In this document: in pieces, positions 43,190 to 57,000 of the stretch
Layout: each line of letters opens with the position of its first letter
Position numbering within the stretch: the first letter of the stretch is position 1
Origin: GYS-P2D sp964414425
GTDB lineage: Bacteria; Bacteroidota; Bacteroidia; Chitinophagales; Saprospiraceae
Direction of reading: 5' to 3'
Assembly: GCA_964414425.1 (NCBI GenBank)
Contig: CAYPWL010000009.1
Coordinates: 24,995 to 88,994 of the forward strand
Length of the DNA stretch: 64,000 nt
Position numbers and translations under genes: made by a program
Notes under the pieces: model-generated
The model's input: only the letters and a program-made list of their open reading frames with translations
What the model was told of the DNA's origin: nothing
Databases searched by the model: none

Positions 43190-43831
43190 CTATTTGCGAC
43201 CGAAGTCTGCGGGTATCTCTCCCCACTTATCTGTCTGCCATTTCAGGATTGGATTTTTGAATGTTGAATTTTCTAACCATTTGAGGGCGCGCTCAACCAG
43301 CTGATAGAGCTGTTTGGTAGTTTCGTTTTTGACAAGAGTTGTTTTAACATGCTTGTTACGCACCCATGCCATCGCTGTACGAGAATCGCTATATATAGGC
43401 ATATCAGGCATATTTTTTTTTTGAAGCAAGGATAAGCCATGGACAAGGGCTAAGAACTCGCCAACATTATTAGTGCCATAAGGGAATGGACCAACATGAA
43501 AAACCTGTTGGCTTGTATCTGTCCATACTCCTCGATACTCGAGTATGCCGGGACTACCGCTACAGGCTGCATCAACAGAGAGACTATGCTGTATGATATC
43601 CGGGTTAGACTTGGCGATAACCTTGGCTGATTTTGATTTGGTTTTCTTAGTGCCGATGTGACTACCAAAGCCATCTCTAAAAGCTTGTGTGGCTTCAGCC
43701 TTGGTCTTAAATGACTTATACTTAGCGCCAGGGTAACCTTTTATTTGAAGTTGACATTCTGCCCATGAGTCATAGATGCCTGGATTGTTTCCATCCCACA
43801 CTACATAATATTTTTGCTTCTTTGCACTCAT
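43190..43831 (-). CDS. rnhA: Ribonuclease HI with N-terminal hybrid-binding domain
   Basis: 213 residues. The N-terminal 50 residues (KKQKYYVVWDGNNPGIYDSW, then YKSFKTKAEATQAF) form the Cauli_VI/hybrid-binding domain seen in eukaryotic-type RNase H1. The catalytic domain has all four acids: Asp in LSVDAACSG, Glu in NNVGEFLAL, Asp in IYSDSRTAMAW and Asp in IPADFGRK at the C-terminus. It degrades RNA in RNA-DNA hybrids. Only 11 bases separate its ATG from that of tatD, so its first codons carry the tatD promoter. I see no good promoter for rnhA itself. Confidence 0.9.
   Translation of the reverse strand: MSAKKQKYYVVWDGNNPGIYDSWAECQLQIKGYPGAKYKSFKTKAEATQAFRDGFGSHIGTKKTKSKSAKVIAKSNPDIIQHSLSVDAACSGSPGILEYRGVWTDTSQQVFHVGPFPYGTNNVGEFLALVHGLSLLQKKNMPDMPIYSDSRTAMAWVRNKHVKTTLVKNETTKQLYQLVERALKWLENSTFKNPILKWQTDKWGEIPADFGRK
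43785..43816 (+). promoter_or_regulatory. Promoter of tatD, inside the rnhA coding region
   Basis: TTG (43785-43787), a 21-base spacer and TATTTTTG (43809-43816), an exact pair, 26 bases before the tatD ATG and wholly within the first codons of rnhA on the other strand. Confidence 0.65.
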
Positions 43832-43842
43832 AATAACTTCTC

Positions 43843-44610
43843 ATGTTTATAGATACTCATGCACATACATACCACGAACGATTCGTTGATGATATAGATA
43901 CGATTGTTCAGCGCGCTAAAGAAGCGAAAGTTAGTAAAGTATTGTTGCCTAATATTGATAGTGAGTCGATAGTTGATCTTTTGGATCTGTGTGATAGATA
44001 TCCAGATCATTTTTATCCCATGGTCGGACTACATCCTTGCAATGTCAAGGAGGACTATAGATCGGAGTTAGCCAAGCTCGAGCCATATCTTGCTGATGAC
44101 CGTATTGTTGCAATCGGAGAGACGGGTACAGATCTGTACTGGGATAAAACCTTCGTGGAGCAACAGCAAGAATCTTTAGTAGCCCAGATCTCTTGGGCCA
44201 AAGAACATAACCTGCCTATTGTACTTCACTCGAGAGATTCGATTGATTTGAGTATTGAGATCATCCGAAAGCATCAAGATGGATCATTGAGAGGGGTTTT
44301 TCATTGCTATGGAGGTACCCAAAGTCAATCAGAGCAGATAATTGACCTGGGGTTTATGATGAGTATTGGCGGCACGGTCACTTTTAAGAATAATCAATCA
44401 TTCAGAGAGGTATTGCCACACATACCGATAGAGCACATAATGCTTGAGACGGATGCTCCTTATTTAGCACCTCATCCGAACAGAGGTCAGCGTAATGAAA
44501 GTTCTTTTATTCCACTGATAGTTGATACGCTATCAGGGGTTTATGATCTTTCTGCCAAAGAAATCGCCGATATCACTTACCAAAATGCTGAGCGTCTCTT
44601 TTCACTGTAA
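43843..44610 (+). CDS. tatD: TatD-family metal-dependent deoxyribonuclease
   Basis: 255 residues with a TIM-barrel amidohydrolase-like site: MFIDTHAHTYHERF (HxH), VGLHPCNVKED, AIGETGTDLYWDKTF (Glu ligand), IVLHSRDS, FHCYGGTQSQSEQ, and LETDAPYLAPHPNRGQRNES (Asp ligand and the TDxPYLAP signature). TatD/YcfH proteins are 3'-5' DNA exonucleases linked to repair of oxidative damage. The length is normal for the family. It is divergent from rnhA. Confidence 0.93.
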   Translation: MFIDTHAHTYHERFVDDIDTIVQRAKEAKVSKVLLPNIDSESIVDLLDLCDRYPDHFYPMVGLHPCNVKEDYRSELAKLEPYLADDRIVAIGETGTDLYWDKTFVEQQQESLVAQISWAKEHNLPIVLHSRDSIDLSIEIIRKHQDGSLRGVFHCYGGTQSQSEQIIDLGFMMSIGGTVTFKNNQSFREVLPHIPIEHIMLETDAPYLAPHPNRGQRNESSFIPLIVDTLSGVYDLSAKEIADITYQNAERLFSL

Positions 44611-45016
44611 TAGCAGATTTTGATTGATTCAGTCAGCCGAGTATAGCCATGTGCTCTACGGTTTAGAGCGACAGGGTTAATTCAATGCGATAGAGGAGGG
44701 GTGATCAGGTTTTCCTTAGGACACTAAATATGACCGAATAGGCTAAGTGATTTTTACAAAATTTGTGTCTTCTAATTACAAGGACGGATAACTCAAGTGC
44801 TAATATATGTTAAATGTGCATAAGTTAAACATAATTCATTATTAGTTATTGGTATACATATTGCGTAATTTTATAATATGAGTGCAAAGTTTGATTTTTC
44901 GGCACTCATTTGTTGCGTCTTACCTCCAATGCTCAATCAAACATATAGCTATAGTAATCTATAGTTACGCTTGTACGTAGTATACTTTCTAACGGTAAGC
45001 GGGACCCTTTAAAAAA
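44611..45016. other. 406-base intergenic region before the giant adhesin
   Basis: No gene is seen. It contains a perfect eight-base-pair hairpin ATGAGTGC/GCACTCAT with a 16-base loop (44878-44909), a smaller GCTCTA/TAGAGC hairpin (44653-44669), and a near-consensus -7 box TAATTTTA (44866-44873) without a matching -33. A leader of about 135 bases for the giant gene would start there. Confidence 0.4.
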
Positions 45017-48000
45017 ATGATCACAATGAGAAACTTTCTGTTTTCCATTCTTATACGTACATGGCTACTTTTACTCGCAACTGTAGGATCTGCGGCGAGT
45101 CTACCTGTATTTATGGATTGTAATCAAGGCATTTCAAACGTGTCGATTGCCATACCCTCCATTATAGAATGTGGCTCGCCAGTTACAGCTGCGGTTACAG
45201 CTGATGTCGCCGCTAATGTATTGGATAGCGTTGTCATTGATTTTGTGTTGCCAGCAGGATTCTCATATGCTGGCAATGCTATAGGAGCCGACTCGATCGG
45301 TTCAAATCCTACTAGTCTTTTGGCGCCGATATCCAATGGTCAGGTAAGCTTTACGTTTGAGATAAGAGGAGAGTGTGGAGCAGGTGATTCGGATGGGGTT
45401 GATTTTAACTTCAACTACATCATTAATCCTGGTACTATAGATGAGCAACAGATAACTTGTACAACAACAAGTGAGGATATCAACACGGATGATATAGCTA
45501 TTTCTATTGCTCCATTCGGTACACCTGGGCGTAATACTGAAGACAGAATATTGGCCGTATTAGGTATGACAGATACCTTAACCAATACAATAGTCCAAGA
45601 GGGCGATGGTGTGATAGATAGTGTATTTTATTCTGTAGATGCGCATCCGCTCATGACGTTGGTAGATGTCATCGTATGTGCCACTGGAGAGTCTCTGAAC
45701 TTAATAGAATCTTCGGGAGGGGTTAGCTACTACGGTGTAGGCGAATCAGCTATGTCCGTGGATGGAACCCCAGGATTTGTAAGAAACGAAGGAATAGATA
45801 TATGCGAAGTATGGATGATAGATAGCTGCCCCGATGGCTCAATACCTACCAGCAGAAGTCAGGTTTCAACCAGTTGCGATCTGAATCCAGCTATCAGTAC
45901 ATGTCAGACAGATGATATATCAACATTCTTAGATTTTGATGGACTTCAGCCAGAGATAAGGCATAATATAGATGTATCGATACCATTTGATCCAATATGT
46001 GCTGCTACTGCACCATATGACTTGGGATTCATTCTGTATAATACGGGTACCGCTCCCGCTGGTCGTATTCAAGCATTCCTTACGGAGTTTGCGGGAGGGA
46101 CAGCTTTTGACCTTAATTCCATAACATTCCAAATCGGATCTGACGGGCCTATTAACGATTTTGTCGATAATGGACCGAGTACTGATGCATTTAGCTTTAG
46201 GAATACCGAGGTGCTTGGATGTGTAACAGCGGAGTATCCAGATGTTGCCGGATCTCTTTATAACCGCGCAGATGTAGAGTTTTCGGATATCAATCTCCCT
46301 CCAGGAGATACGATGTTTTTGAGATATACCGTATATCCACGCCCATGTGGTTGTGATTACGGATGTGATGATGTTCCGAGCAGAAATGGTATGGATATAG
46401 CCGATATCGATGTTTGGACCTTATGTGATGACCCCTCTCAAAATTCTAATATTTCGGTCAATATAGCCTGGCCAAATTTTAATGTAAACGTCGCTTCATT
46501 TATGGAATCTCCATCGATAACATGCTCTGGGGAGACATCAACGCTGCAGACGACAGTGAGCGATTATGACAACTCGTATCTTAATAATCAGGGTTTTAAT
46601 TCTATAGATGATGGAGAACGTAATCTCGTATATTTTAATGATGAGGGTGCTTGCGAGGATTGTTACATAGAGATCATGTATGAGATACCTAATGGACTAG
46701 ATTATGTGCTAGGATCTGTAGTGTGGACTGATGATGATGGTACCACTTGGGTGCCAGATGTTGAAGATTATGTAGATAATAACGGTGGTGTGGACATCCT
46801 AACATTAAGATGGACTGGTACACCTCCTCCGGGCTGGGATGCCTATAATGAGGCTAGTTTAGTGCAGATAGATTATACACCAGACTGTGGAGTTGAGGTT
46901 CCATTTAATGATCAGTGCTCGCCTATATTATATGATGATCAGATCAGCAAGACTGTTACATGGTCTCAAGACCCATCTTGTCCAGATTGTGATAATGTGG
47001 TGGAGTGTATCGAGTCGTTACCAGTCTCTATAAAGTGCCCAGGTACCATGGTGAATTGTGCCTGTGACGGATTTGTGCAGACCCTCGCAACTGGTCAGAG
47101 GTCTAATCTATATGATCCAGATAGTGATAATGATGGATGCTATGAGACAACAGATACGTATGATGAGAGCCTGATCAGACGAGATAGATACCTCAAAGGT
47201 GATAGTATTGAGGTAGAGATGGGAGGTACCTTACAACTCAATACAGGCAACATAGCAGGTCTTGATTACTTGTATGCTGATATAGATATGCCAGTATCAG
47301 ATTATATCCCGCTAGGAGGTATAGTCACAATTATAGATGCGACTGATGGCACCCAGTATACTTGTGACGTATTAACTCAAACAATTGAGCCTGGGAATAT
47401 ATTACGTACAGATCTATCATTACCACGATTAATGGGTAATGGTTGTACATCACTACCTCCAACATATGAGGACGGTGATTCTGTTCATGTGAGCTTCTTT
47501 TATAAGAGCAATAACTCATTTACTGGAGAGATTGATATTCAATCGTTCCGGACAGATATGTATGCAAGCCAGACTGCTTTAGGCCCGCGCTTATCATGTA
47601 CATTACCATTAGATTTTAGATTGTCTCAAGTAGGACTCCAAAGTAATTTTGGCACTCACACTACGGGTTTCAATAGTTTTTCAGGATGTGCTACTGTCAC
47701 TCCTACGTATGGGGGATATTCTAGAATTGGATCGGCTAATGTAGATTTCTTTCCAGGGGAGTACATAGGCTTTGTAGAGCGGATAGATCAATTCAGGATA
47801 TCTACTCCTCCTGGGATGATATTTGACGATCTGCATTTTTTCTTGAGAAGGAAGAATAGCGCAGGTAGTTTTGCAACCTTTGGCAGCACAATATTTGAAA
47901 GGGCTAATAGCGCCGTCGGCAATCCCTTTGGATTTAGTAGTACAGGTTATGTAATAGATGCAACTAACCCTGGTGTGACGATCGTGGGTGATGAAGTTAT

Positions 48001-51000
48001 ATTTGATATCGAGGCCTTCATGATGGCCCAGTTTGGAACGCCTGAATTACCATGTTCTGACGAAGGATATTTTTGGGAGATTCGACCGAGTTTTTTGCCG
48101 ACATGTAATCTTGAACCAGGTAACATCGGGACATTTTTTATGGAGGCCGATCACAGGACTAACCAAGATATATTCTGTTCGACAGGTTATGTTAATGAAT
48201 TAGAGCGATCTACATTCATTTATGGCGGAGGTGCTGAGATCGTCATAGAGGCCGTAAATGTTCAGGTAGAAGTAAATAGCTTTCCTACATGTGCAGTCTT
48301 TAGAGTATCTAACATAGGCTCGGACATCGCTAACAATGTTTGGATGTCTCTAGAGAGTCAGTCCAATGACATAATCATACAATCTGTTAATAGGTTGAGT
48401 GGCTCATCCAGTACTCCGGTCAATGGTGATGACTTAAATCTATATGAATTGGGTGATATCAGACCAGGAGCAAGTAGTTCAGTGCTGTTTGAGGTGTGTG
48501 CCGTCGTCAACTCTTGTGAGCCTGATATACTCGATATTTTTGCGGGTTATGACTGTGTTGGATATCCTACTATACGCCAAGAGGCTACATGTCAGAGTAC
48601 AGATGAGATAGAATTTGTGCCTGTAGAGGGGTCACTATCGATGAGTGCTAAGTTTCCTGATATGCCTATTGCCGTTGGTCTATGTGATACTATCGAACAT
48701 ATCATAGATCTAAATGCCGCTGGACCAGGGTCTTTATCTGATATTTTTGTGGATGCAATATTACCGCCTAACACAGAGTTTGTACCAGGCAGTTGGGAGA
48801 TTGCCTATCCTACGACAGCTACTCCTACAACTCTCGCTCCTGATAGCGAGTATGCGCCAGCTCCAGATCCGTTTTTGGTAACGGGCAATCGTTATAGATT
48901 CTTAGTTAATGAAGCGGATAGTGTATTGCTCAATGATGGGCTCATTGGGTCTGCAGGTTCGGCATTCAATCTCAATGTGGTTAATATTCGATACAAGGTG
49001 GTAACAGGTTGTGGATATTCATCCGGTTCGCGGATTAGATATAGATCTAACGCTAAGTCGGGTTGTGGTAACCAACTGAGCCCAGTAAGACGAGATTTTA
49101 CTGAGCGCATGAATATTTTTGGTGCTCCAGATCCATTTATATCAGATATAGGACTTAATGCAGATACGCTTAATGCCTGTTCTAACGACTTCACCTCAAT
49201 AGATATCTCTTATCAGATCAATGGTAATATGTCTACTAATGCTGAAGACTCTATACGAGTTATATTGCCACCAGGTATTGCCTTTATACCTGGTTCATAC
49301 CGATCAGGTAATAGCCCAATACAAGATCCTCCACTGATGATTAATGAGAATGGTCTTGACGTATTGCAATGGGGTATAGCAGGATTAATACCTGGAGAGT
49401 CAATAACCTTCTCATTTGATATAGAGGGTGTAGACATCGGTCAAGAATGTGACGATTATGAACTGTTAGTCCAGACCTTTAAATCTGGTTCAGCATTCTG
49501 TCCATCTTTAGGAGATATGGGCGGCTTCTGTACTGTTAGAACTATATCCAACGAAGCAAGTGCAGAGATATTTATCATCAAACCAGAAATCAGCGTAACT
49601 GACGCATCCGCCATAAACGGGATGCTCCTTGGAGATGAGGAAATGATAGACTTCAATTTCACCATAACTAATGATGGAACCGTAAGTAATGATGCAGCAA
49701 CAGACATCACTATAGACTTATACGGAGATCTCAATGGAGATTGTCGCTTGACTCCAGGTGAGGATACATTGTTGACTTCGCTGGTCTTTGATGCAACTTT
49801 GACACCGGGTGAGTCTATCACGCTTAATCAGACTGCTAATATACCAGTAGGATTCTCATGTAACCTGATGGCCGTGATTGATAATGATAAAAACTGTGCT
49901 TGTGAGACGACTACTTCATCTTGTATTAGGGCTGATCTAGATCTTAAGTTAGATGATGATATAGAAGTCTGCTCAGAGGAAACTATAGACATCGGTCCTA
50001 CAGCCATAGCGGCTTATGATTATACATGGAGTGGTCTGTCCGGTGCAGATGAGACAGTGTTGTCGTCATTGACTGGCAGCCCGACTCAATTCCTATATGA
50101 TAATAATTTAGGAGCTGATATAACTTGGCAGTATGGTATCCGTGTGGATCGAGCTGAGGGGTGCTTCACATTTGATACTGTTGCAGTTACCGTATTTGCA
50201 GAAACTGACGGTTCTATTCAGACTCAGATCTGTAATCCTGTACCTGGATGTGGAGATCCAGTAGCTGGATTTAGCCTTTCTGGCCCCATAGATGGCACGG
50301 ACTATCAATGGTCTATAGCCGAAGGTGATATGACCGTAGGATTTGTAGGCGATAGTGACAATATGCCAGCAGCAGAGGTTGATGGACTAATTTCTGAGAC
50401 AACGGTATTTTTCTTGGATTATCTCGATGCTAATGGATGTCCTGCTACATTTGCTCAGACGGTTGATCTTACTACATGTGCTTGTACGATGTTAGGGGAT
50501 ACTGTATGGTTTGATCTCAACGTCAATGGTATACAAGATATCGGAGAGCCAGGCATACCTGGAGTAACCGTGTTCTTATATGAGGCTAATGACCTCACAA
50601 CACCGATTCAATCTACCACCACAGATGCAGATGGCTACTATATTTTTCAGCCACTACCATCAGGTAATTATGTAGTACAATTTGATGAGTCTACACATAC
50701 CTCTCCTTTTCATCTACTTGAGCCAACCCTCCAAAATATAGGTGCAGATGATATAGATAGCGATGCAGATCCAATAACAGGATTTACTGGACCCTACTTT
50801 ATACCTAATGGTATCAGTAACCTTACTGTAGATGCTGGATTTTATCCTGCTTTTGACTTAGCATTGACTAAACAGATTGATACCAATTTGTCCCCAGGGC
50901 CTTATTTTGCTGGTGACATTATTAATTATACTATAACCGTCATCAATCAAGGCGGATTTTATGGAGCCGCGGATATACGGATCGTGGATTACTTTACCTC

Positions 51001-54000
51001 TGGCGAACTCAGTTATGTAGGAGGGAGCGCTGGTATTGTAAGTTCTGCCAACGGCATTTCGACTACCATTACAGAAAATGGTGGTGGTGTCTTCACAATA
51101 GACACGTTAGCACCTCTCGATATGGTGAGCATAAATATAGAGTTTACTATTGATGCTTCATTTACGGGCAGTGATATTGTAAATTTTGCAGAGATATCGG
51201 ATTTCACTAATAATGTGAATATCCCGGACAGCGACTCTACTCCTGATAGTATCGATGGCAATGATGCTGGTGGCGTTCCGCTATCTTCTTCAGATAATCA
51301 TGTAAATGATGATACACTCGATTCAGATGGTGATGGCATCATTGATGAGGATGATCATGACCCTGCAATATTCGAAATATCAACAGTTGATCTCGCACTT
51401 AATAAGCGGATTGATCCTAATGTGACCTTGCCTGCAGAGGTAGGTGATGTAGTCAAGTATGATATAATCGTCATCAATCAAGGCGACGTACCAGTCCAAG
51501 ATGTAACGGTACAGGATTATGTGCCTGCAGGATATACATTTAATCAATCAGATCCACTCAATGTTGCTCAAGGATGGAATGCTGCAGTTCAAGCTACCAT
51601 TCCAGGTATATTATTACCTGGAGATCGAGATACAGTATCTATTTATCTTACTGTCGAGTTATCATTTAGTGATGCCGATTATATCAATGCATCCGAAATA
51701 ATCTCGGCGTTAGATACCACGACAGGCAGAGATGTAGCTCCATTTGATATCGATTCTGACCCTAACTCTAACACGGCCAATGAACAAGCTACTGCTCCAA
51801 ATACAGTAGCTGATAATAATGTCATAAGTACTGGAGATGCTCAGTCTGGATCGCAAGATGATCACGATGTGGAGACTATCCCAGTCGCTTATCCTATACT
51901 CGATATTCAGAAAGATCATGTCAGTACAGTCGCTAATACATCGGGACCTAACTGTTATGATATCACATATCAAATTCAAGTAATAAACTCTGGCCTTGCT
52001 GATGGCATTTACGATTTAGTCGATAATCCAAATTTTGATGATGACGTAGTATCTAATCCAGGAGTAGAGATAAACCATACAGTGCCAGGACGGACGAGTC
52101 CGCTTGCATTATTGTTTAGCTCTAACATAGAGTTGGCGGATAATCAAACAATCGGTGCAGGGGTTACGCACAGATATTTAGTCACTTTTGATGTATGCCT
52201 TAACCTCGAGGATGTCTCGTCACCCGGCGATGAAGTGTATGATCCATGCGGCAACTCCAATGCTGGAGGAGAACCAGCTGCCGGTGAAGGTGCTTTTAAC
52301 TCAACTGCCCTACAGAATACGGACTTTGACGGCTTATTTGACGGTCAAGATACGGCATGTGTAGATCTGCCATATCTTACAATTAACAAGACCATATCTT
52401 CTGTGATGGAGGAGCCAGACGGATCTTTTACCACCATATATGATATCGTAGTAGAGAATATAGGTGGGGACAGTATCCCTTACGATTTATACGATTTACC
52501 TCAATATGATGATGATATTATGATCGTATCTGCTTCATATATTTCATCTGTTGGATCTGGTGGAGTATTACCATCAACTGTTCCAACCAGTGGATGGCTC
52601 TTAGCTGATGATACGGTTATCCAAGCTATGGATAGTCATACCTACACAGTATCTGTGACATCATCTATTGATCTGACAGCAGGGACTGGTGATGGCACTT
52701 ATGACACTTGTGGTAGTAGTCCTGGTGGCGCGTCAGAAGCGGGAGATGGACTATTCAATTTAGCTTACTTGGACTTGACTGATGACCAGATGGCTGACTT
52801 ACAAGATACGGCCTGTGCAGACCTACCAGTACTGACGATGACTAAAGAGCTCAGTACGGTTACTGGTCCTAATGTTGATGGAAGTTATGATATAGTATAT
52901 ACACTGAGTGTGACTAATATCGGAGGAATTGCAGATGATTATGATCTCTATGACCTACCTGGATTTGAGAATGATATTGAGATATTATCCGCATCATATA
53001 CCAGTACGCATCCTACTAATACGTCAGGAACATTAGGAATCTCTGTACCTACAGATGGATGGCTGATAGCTGATGGCGATGTGATCTCGGCTATGACGAC
53101 ATATACATATACATTAACGGTTAATGTTGATATGGATCTATCTGATGGTACAGTCGGTGACGATACGTATTTAGCTTGTGGAGCTAGCGGGGGTGCTGGT
53201 TCGGCAGCGGGAGAAGGACTACATAATCAAGCATCTTTAGATGTTAATGAAGATGGCATCTCAGAGGTTATTGACACTGCCTGTGCAGACCTACCTTTCG
53301 TGGAGGTAAGTAAGGAAGTGATAGAAATAGTTGAAACGAGCTTTAACTGCTATGATGTTTCTTATACGATAGAAGTTACGAATAGAGGAGGAGCTTCGGC
53401 GGAGTATGATTTATCAGATAATCCTGCTTTTGATGATGATTTTGTAATTAATAATTTCACGTACACCAGTGATGTAGCTGGTAATATGTCTGGCAATCCA
53501 GGTCCTGTATCTGGTAGCTACCTGATTGCATCTGACCAATCTATAGGAGCTCTCACGACACATACGTATACCATTATTGTTTCTACATGTCTTGATCTGA
53601 ATGATAATCTCGGAGATAATATGTATTCGGCAAGTTGTGGCAATGCCACCGGAGGCATGGATCCTTCACCTATGGAGGGCCTTTATAACGAAGCAAGTGT
53701 AGATCTCAATGGAGATGGTATAGCCGATGTTACGGACGATGCGTGCGCTGATGTACCATATCTTGTAATCACTAAGAGTATAGAAAACAGGACATTGATA
53801 GGTCCTAACAATTATGAGGTGGTATATCTCATAACGGTAAGTAATTTAGGTGGTGCAGATGGATCATATAATCTATATGACGCTCCTCAACCAGATGACG
53901 ATATTATTTTTAATGATGCTAATTATACATCTAACACGTCTAACGCAGGGCCACTGACAGTTAGTCCTGTTCCTGCTGTGCCAGGGTGGTTGTTAGCAGC

Positions 54001-57000
54001 TGATGAACCTATTATCCCAGGTGGAGTACATACTTATGAGCTTACTACAGATGTCACCTTAGACCTCAGCATCGCAGATGGCATAGGTGATGATACCTAT
54101 ACGGAGTGTGGTGCCAGTGGAGCTGCTGGTGGGGCACCTGGAGAAGGTCTATTTAATGAAGCCTTTCTCGATGTCAATGATGACATGACACCTGATGATA
54201 GTGCTGATGTATGTCTCGATTTAGCAGATCTTATCATGGATAAGACTTTAGTCTCCATCTCTCCGCAGAATCCAGACGGATCCTATGATGTCCAATATGA
54301 GATCGTAGTAACCAACGTCGCAGGAGCGATAGGAACATATGATTTAGTAGACTTACCAGGATATGAAGATGATGTCACGATCAATATGGTGTCCTACATA
54401 AGTGATGTTCCTGGCAATACTGGCGGAGGTTTATCAACTACACCACCTCCAGGGGGATGGGTCTTAGGCTCAGCCATTTCAATCGGAGGACAGGTAGTAC
54501 ATACCTATACGCTAGATGTGAATGTAACATTAGATTTAACAGATGGATCAGGGGACGACATTTATACCTCTTGCGGTTCAGCAAGTGGCGGCTCTGATGG
54601 ACCTAATATGGGACTCTATAATCAGGCTCAACTTGATGAAAATGGAGACGGTACACCTGAAGAAATAAACGATGCATGTGGTGATCTACCAAGTCTATCG
54701 ATGACTAAGGAGATTTTTGATGTTATACAGACCACGGCTAACTGTTACGATATCTCTTATCGCATAGTAGTAACTAACGACGGAGGAGCAACAGGTCAAT
54801 ACGATTTGGTTGATACACCAGGTTTTGACGATGATTTTGAGATAACTGAAGTTTCTTATACCTCTACGGCATCAGGAATTGTCATAAATACACTTAATCC
54901 TGCAAGTACCAGTTTCACGCTTGCTGATGATCAATCAATCACAGCCGGTAGAGATGATACTTATATTTTGACAGTAAGTGTGTGCCTCGACTTAGAAGAT
55001 GGAATCGCAGGTGATGACATGTACAATGCAGCATGTGGAGCAGGAACAGGAGGCATTCCGACTACTGGACAAGGATTATTTAATCAAGCCTCATTAGATA
55101 CTAACAATGATGGTATAGCAGATGATTCTGATTCGGATTGCGCTGATGTGCCATATCTCGTTATCAGAAAGTCTGTCCAGAGCAGTACAGAGTTGCCCGA
55201 TGGATCTTTTGATGTTGTCTACCTCATAGAGGTCGAAAATATAGGAGGCGCTACGGGTTCTTACGATCTAACGGACGAACCACAGTTCGATGACGACATC
55301 GTTATCCTGGGTTCTTCTTTTACATCAACTACAGCTAATAGTAATGCGAATTTGGGAGCTTCTGTACCTCCAGGTGGGTGGACATTGGCTAATAATCAAG
55401 ATATACTTGCCATGACCACAGATAGCTATTCACTCACGGTGAATATGCAATTGAATCTCACAGATGGTGTAGGAGATGATATTTACACACCATGTGGTTC
55501 TGGTCCAGGTGGGAGCTCATCAGCCGGAGACGGGGCATTCAATGAGGCTCGATTAGATGTTGATAATGATGGGAATGCTGATTCAGCGGCTGATGCCTGT
55601 CAGGATCTTCCATTCTTAATTATGGAGAAGTCTATTGCATCTATCAGCACACAGAATGCAGATGGAACGTATGATATAACTTATACCATTATCGTTGAGA
55701 ATATCGGAGGAGTAGCAGATGACTATAATCTTAGCGATCTTCCTGCATTCGACGATGATATCACTATTAACGCTGCTTCATTTACGAGCAATATTCCGAC
55801 ATCTGACAATGCACTAAGTGCAACGCCACCTGCGGGAGGTTGGATATTATCTTCTGGGGAGGTTGTTATGGCTGGAGCACAGCATATCTATACGCTCGTA
55901 GTCAATGTAGATATTGACCTATTAGATGGCGCGGTTGGAGATGATGTATATGCTGCTTGTGGCAGTGGATCAGGAGCTAATCCTGCAACGGGAGAGGGAC
56001 TCTTCAATACGGCGATACTTGATGCATCAGAAGATGGCATGCCAGAGGTTATTGATACTGCTTGTGGGGATTTACCATTCTTAGTATTAGATAAGGTTCA
56101 TGCCAGTACAGTTATGACTTCGCTAAACTGTTATGACGTAACCTATACGCTCACAGTAGAGAACATTGGTGGAGCAACTGGCACATATGACTTAGTTGAT
56201 GATCCTATGTTTGATACAGACTTCGAAGTTAATTCAGCTGTCTTTAGTACTGATGCTGCTGGTTCTTTTGGGACAGATATATCCTTAGAAGAGAGTAGTA
56301 CGCAATATCTCTTGACGCCAGATTCTGGTCAAGAGATAGTCGCCGGCAAGACGGATACTTATACTGTCGTGGTCAGCGTATGCCTTGACTTAGAAAATGC
56401 CAGTAGCCCAGGCAACGAGGTTTATGATGCCTCTTGTGGTTTGGCTAACGGCGGAGAGGATTCAAGTACAGGAGAAGGTTTACATAATGAAGCCTTCTTA
56501 GATACTAATAATGATGGTGTGACAGATCAGCAAGCAGAAGCCTGTGATGACGTCCCTTATCTTATACTCGATAAGTCGTTAGTATCATTAATAGAGATTG
56601 CTCCATATACATATGAAGCAGTTTATACCCTTGTAGTGGAAAATATAGGTGGTGACACGGGTACTTATGATCTGATCGACTTACCTCAATATGATGATGA
56701 CATCATAGTAGACAGTATATACTTTTCAAGTACTATCGGGTCTGGAGGAGAACTGTCTCTTCCTATTCCTACAGACGGTTGGGTTTTGGCTGATGATCAG
56801 ACGATCCAGCCATCGTCATCGCACACATTCACTTTGACCAGTGTTATTAGATATGATTTTAGCGATGCGGTTGGAGATAATACTTATACAGAGTGCGGTA
56901 GTTCATCAGGACCAGCCAATCCTCAACCAGGGGAGGGGCTATTCAATGAAGCCTTACTTGATGTTAATAATGATGGAGAGAGCGATATTATAAATTCCGA

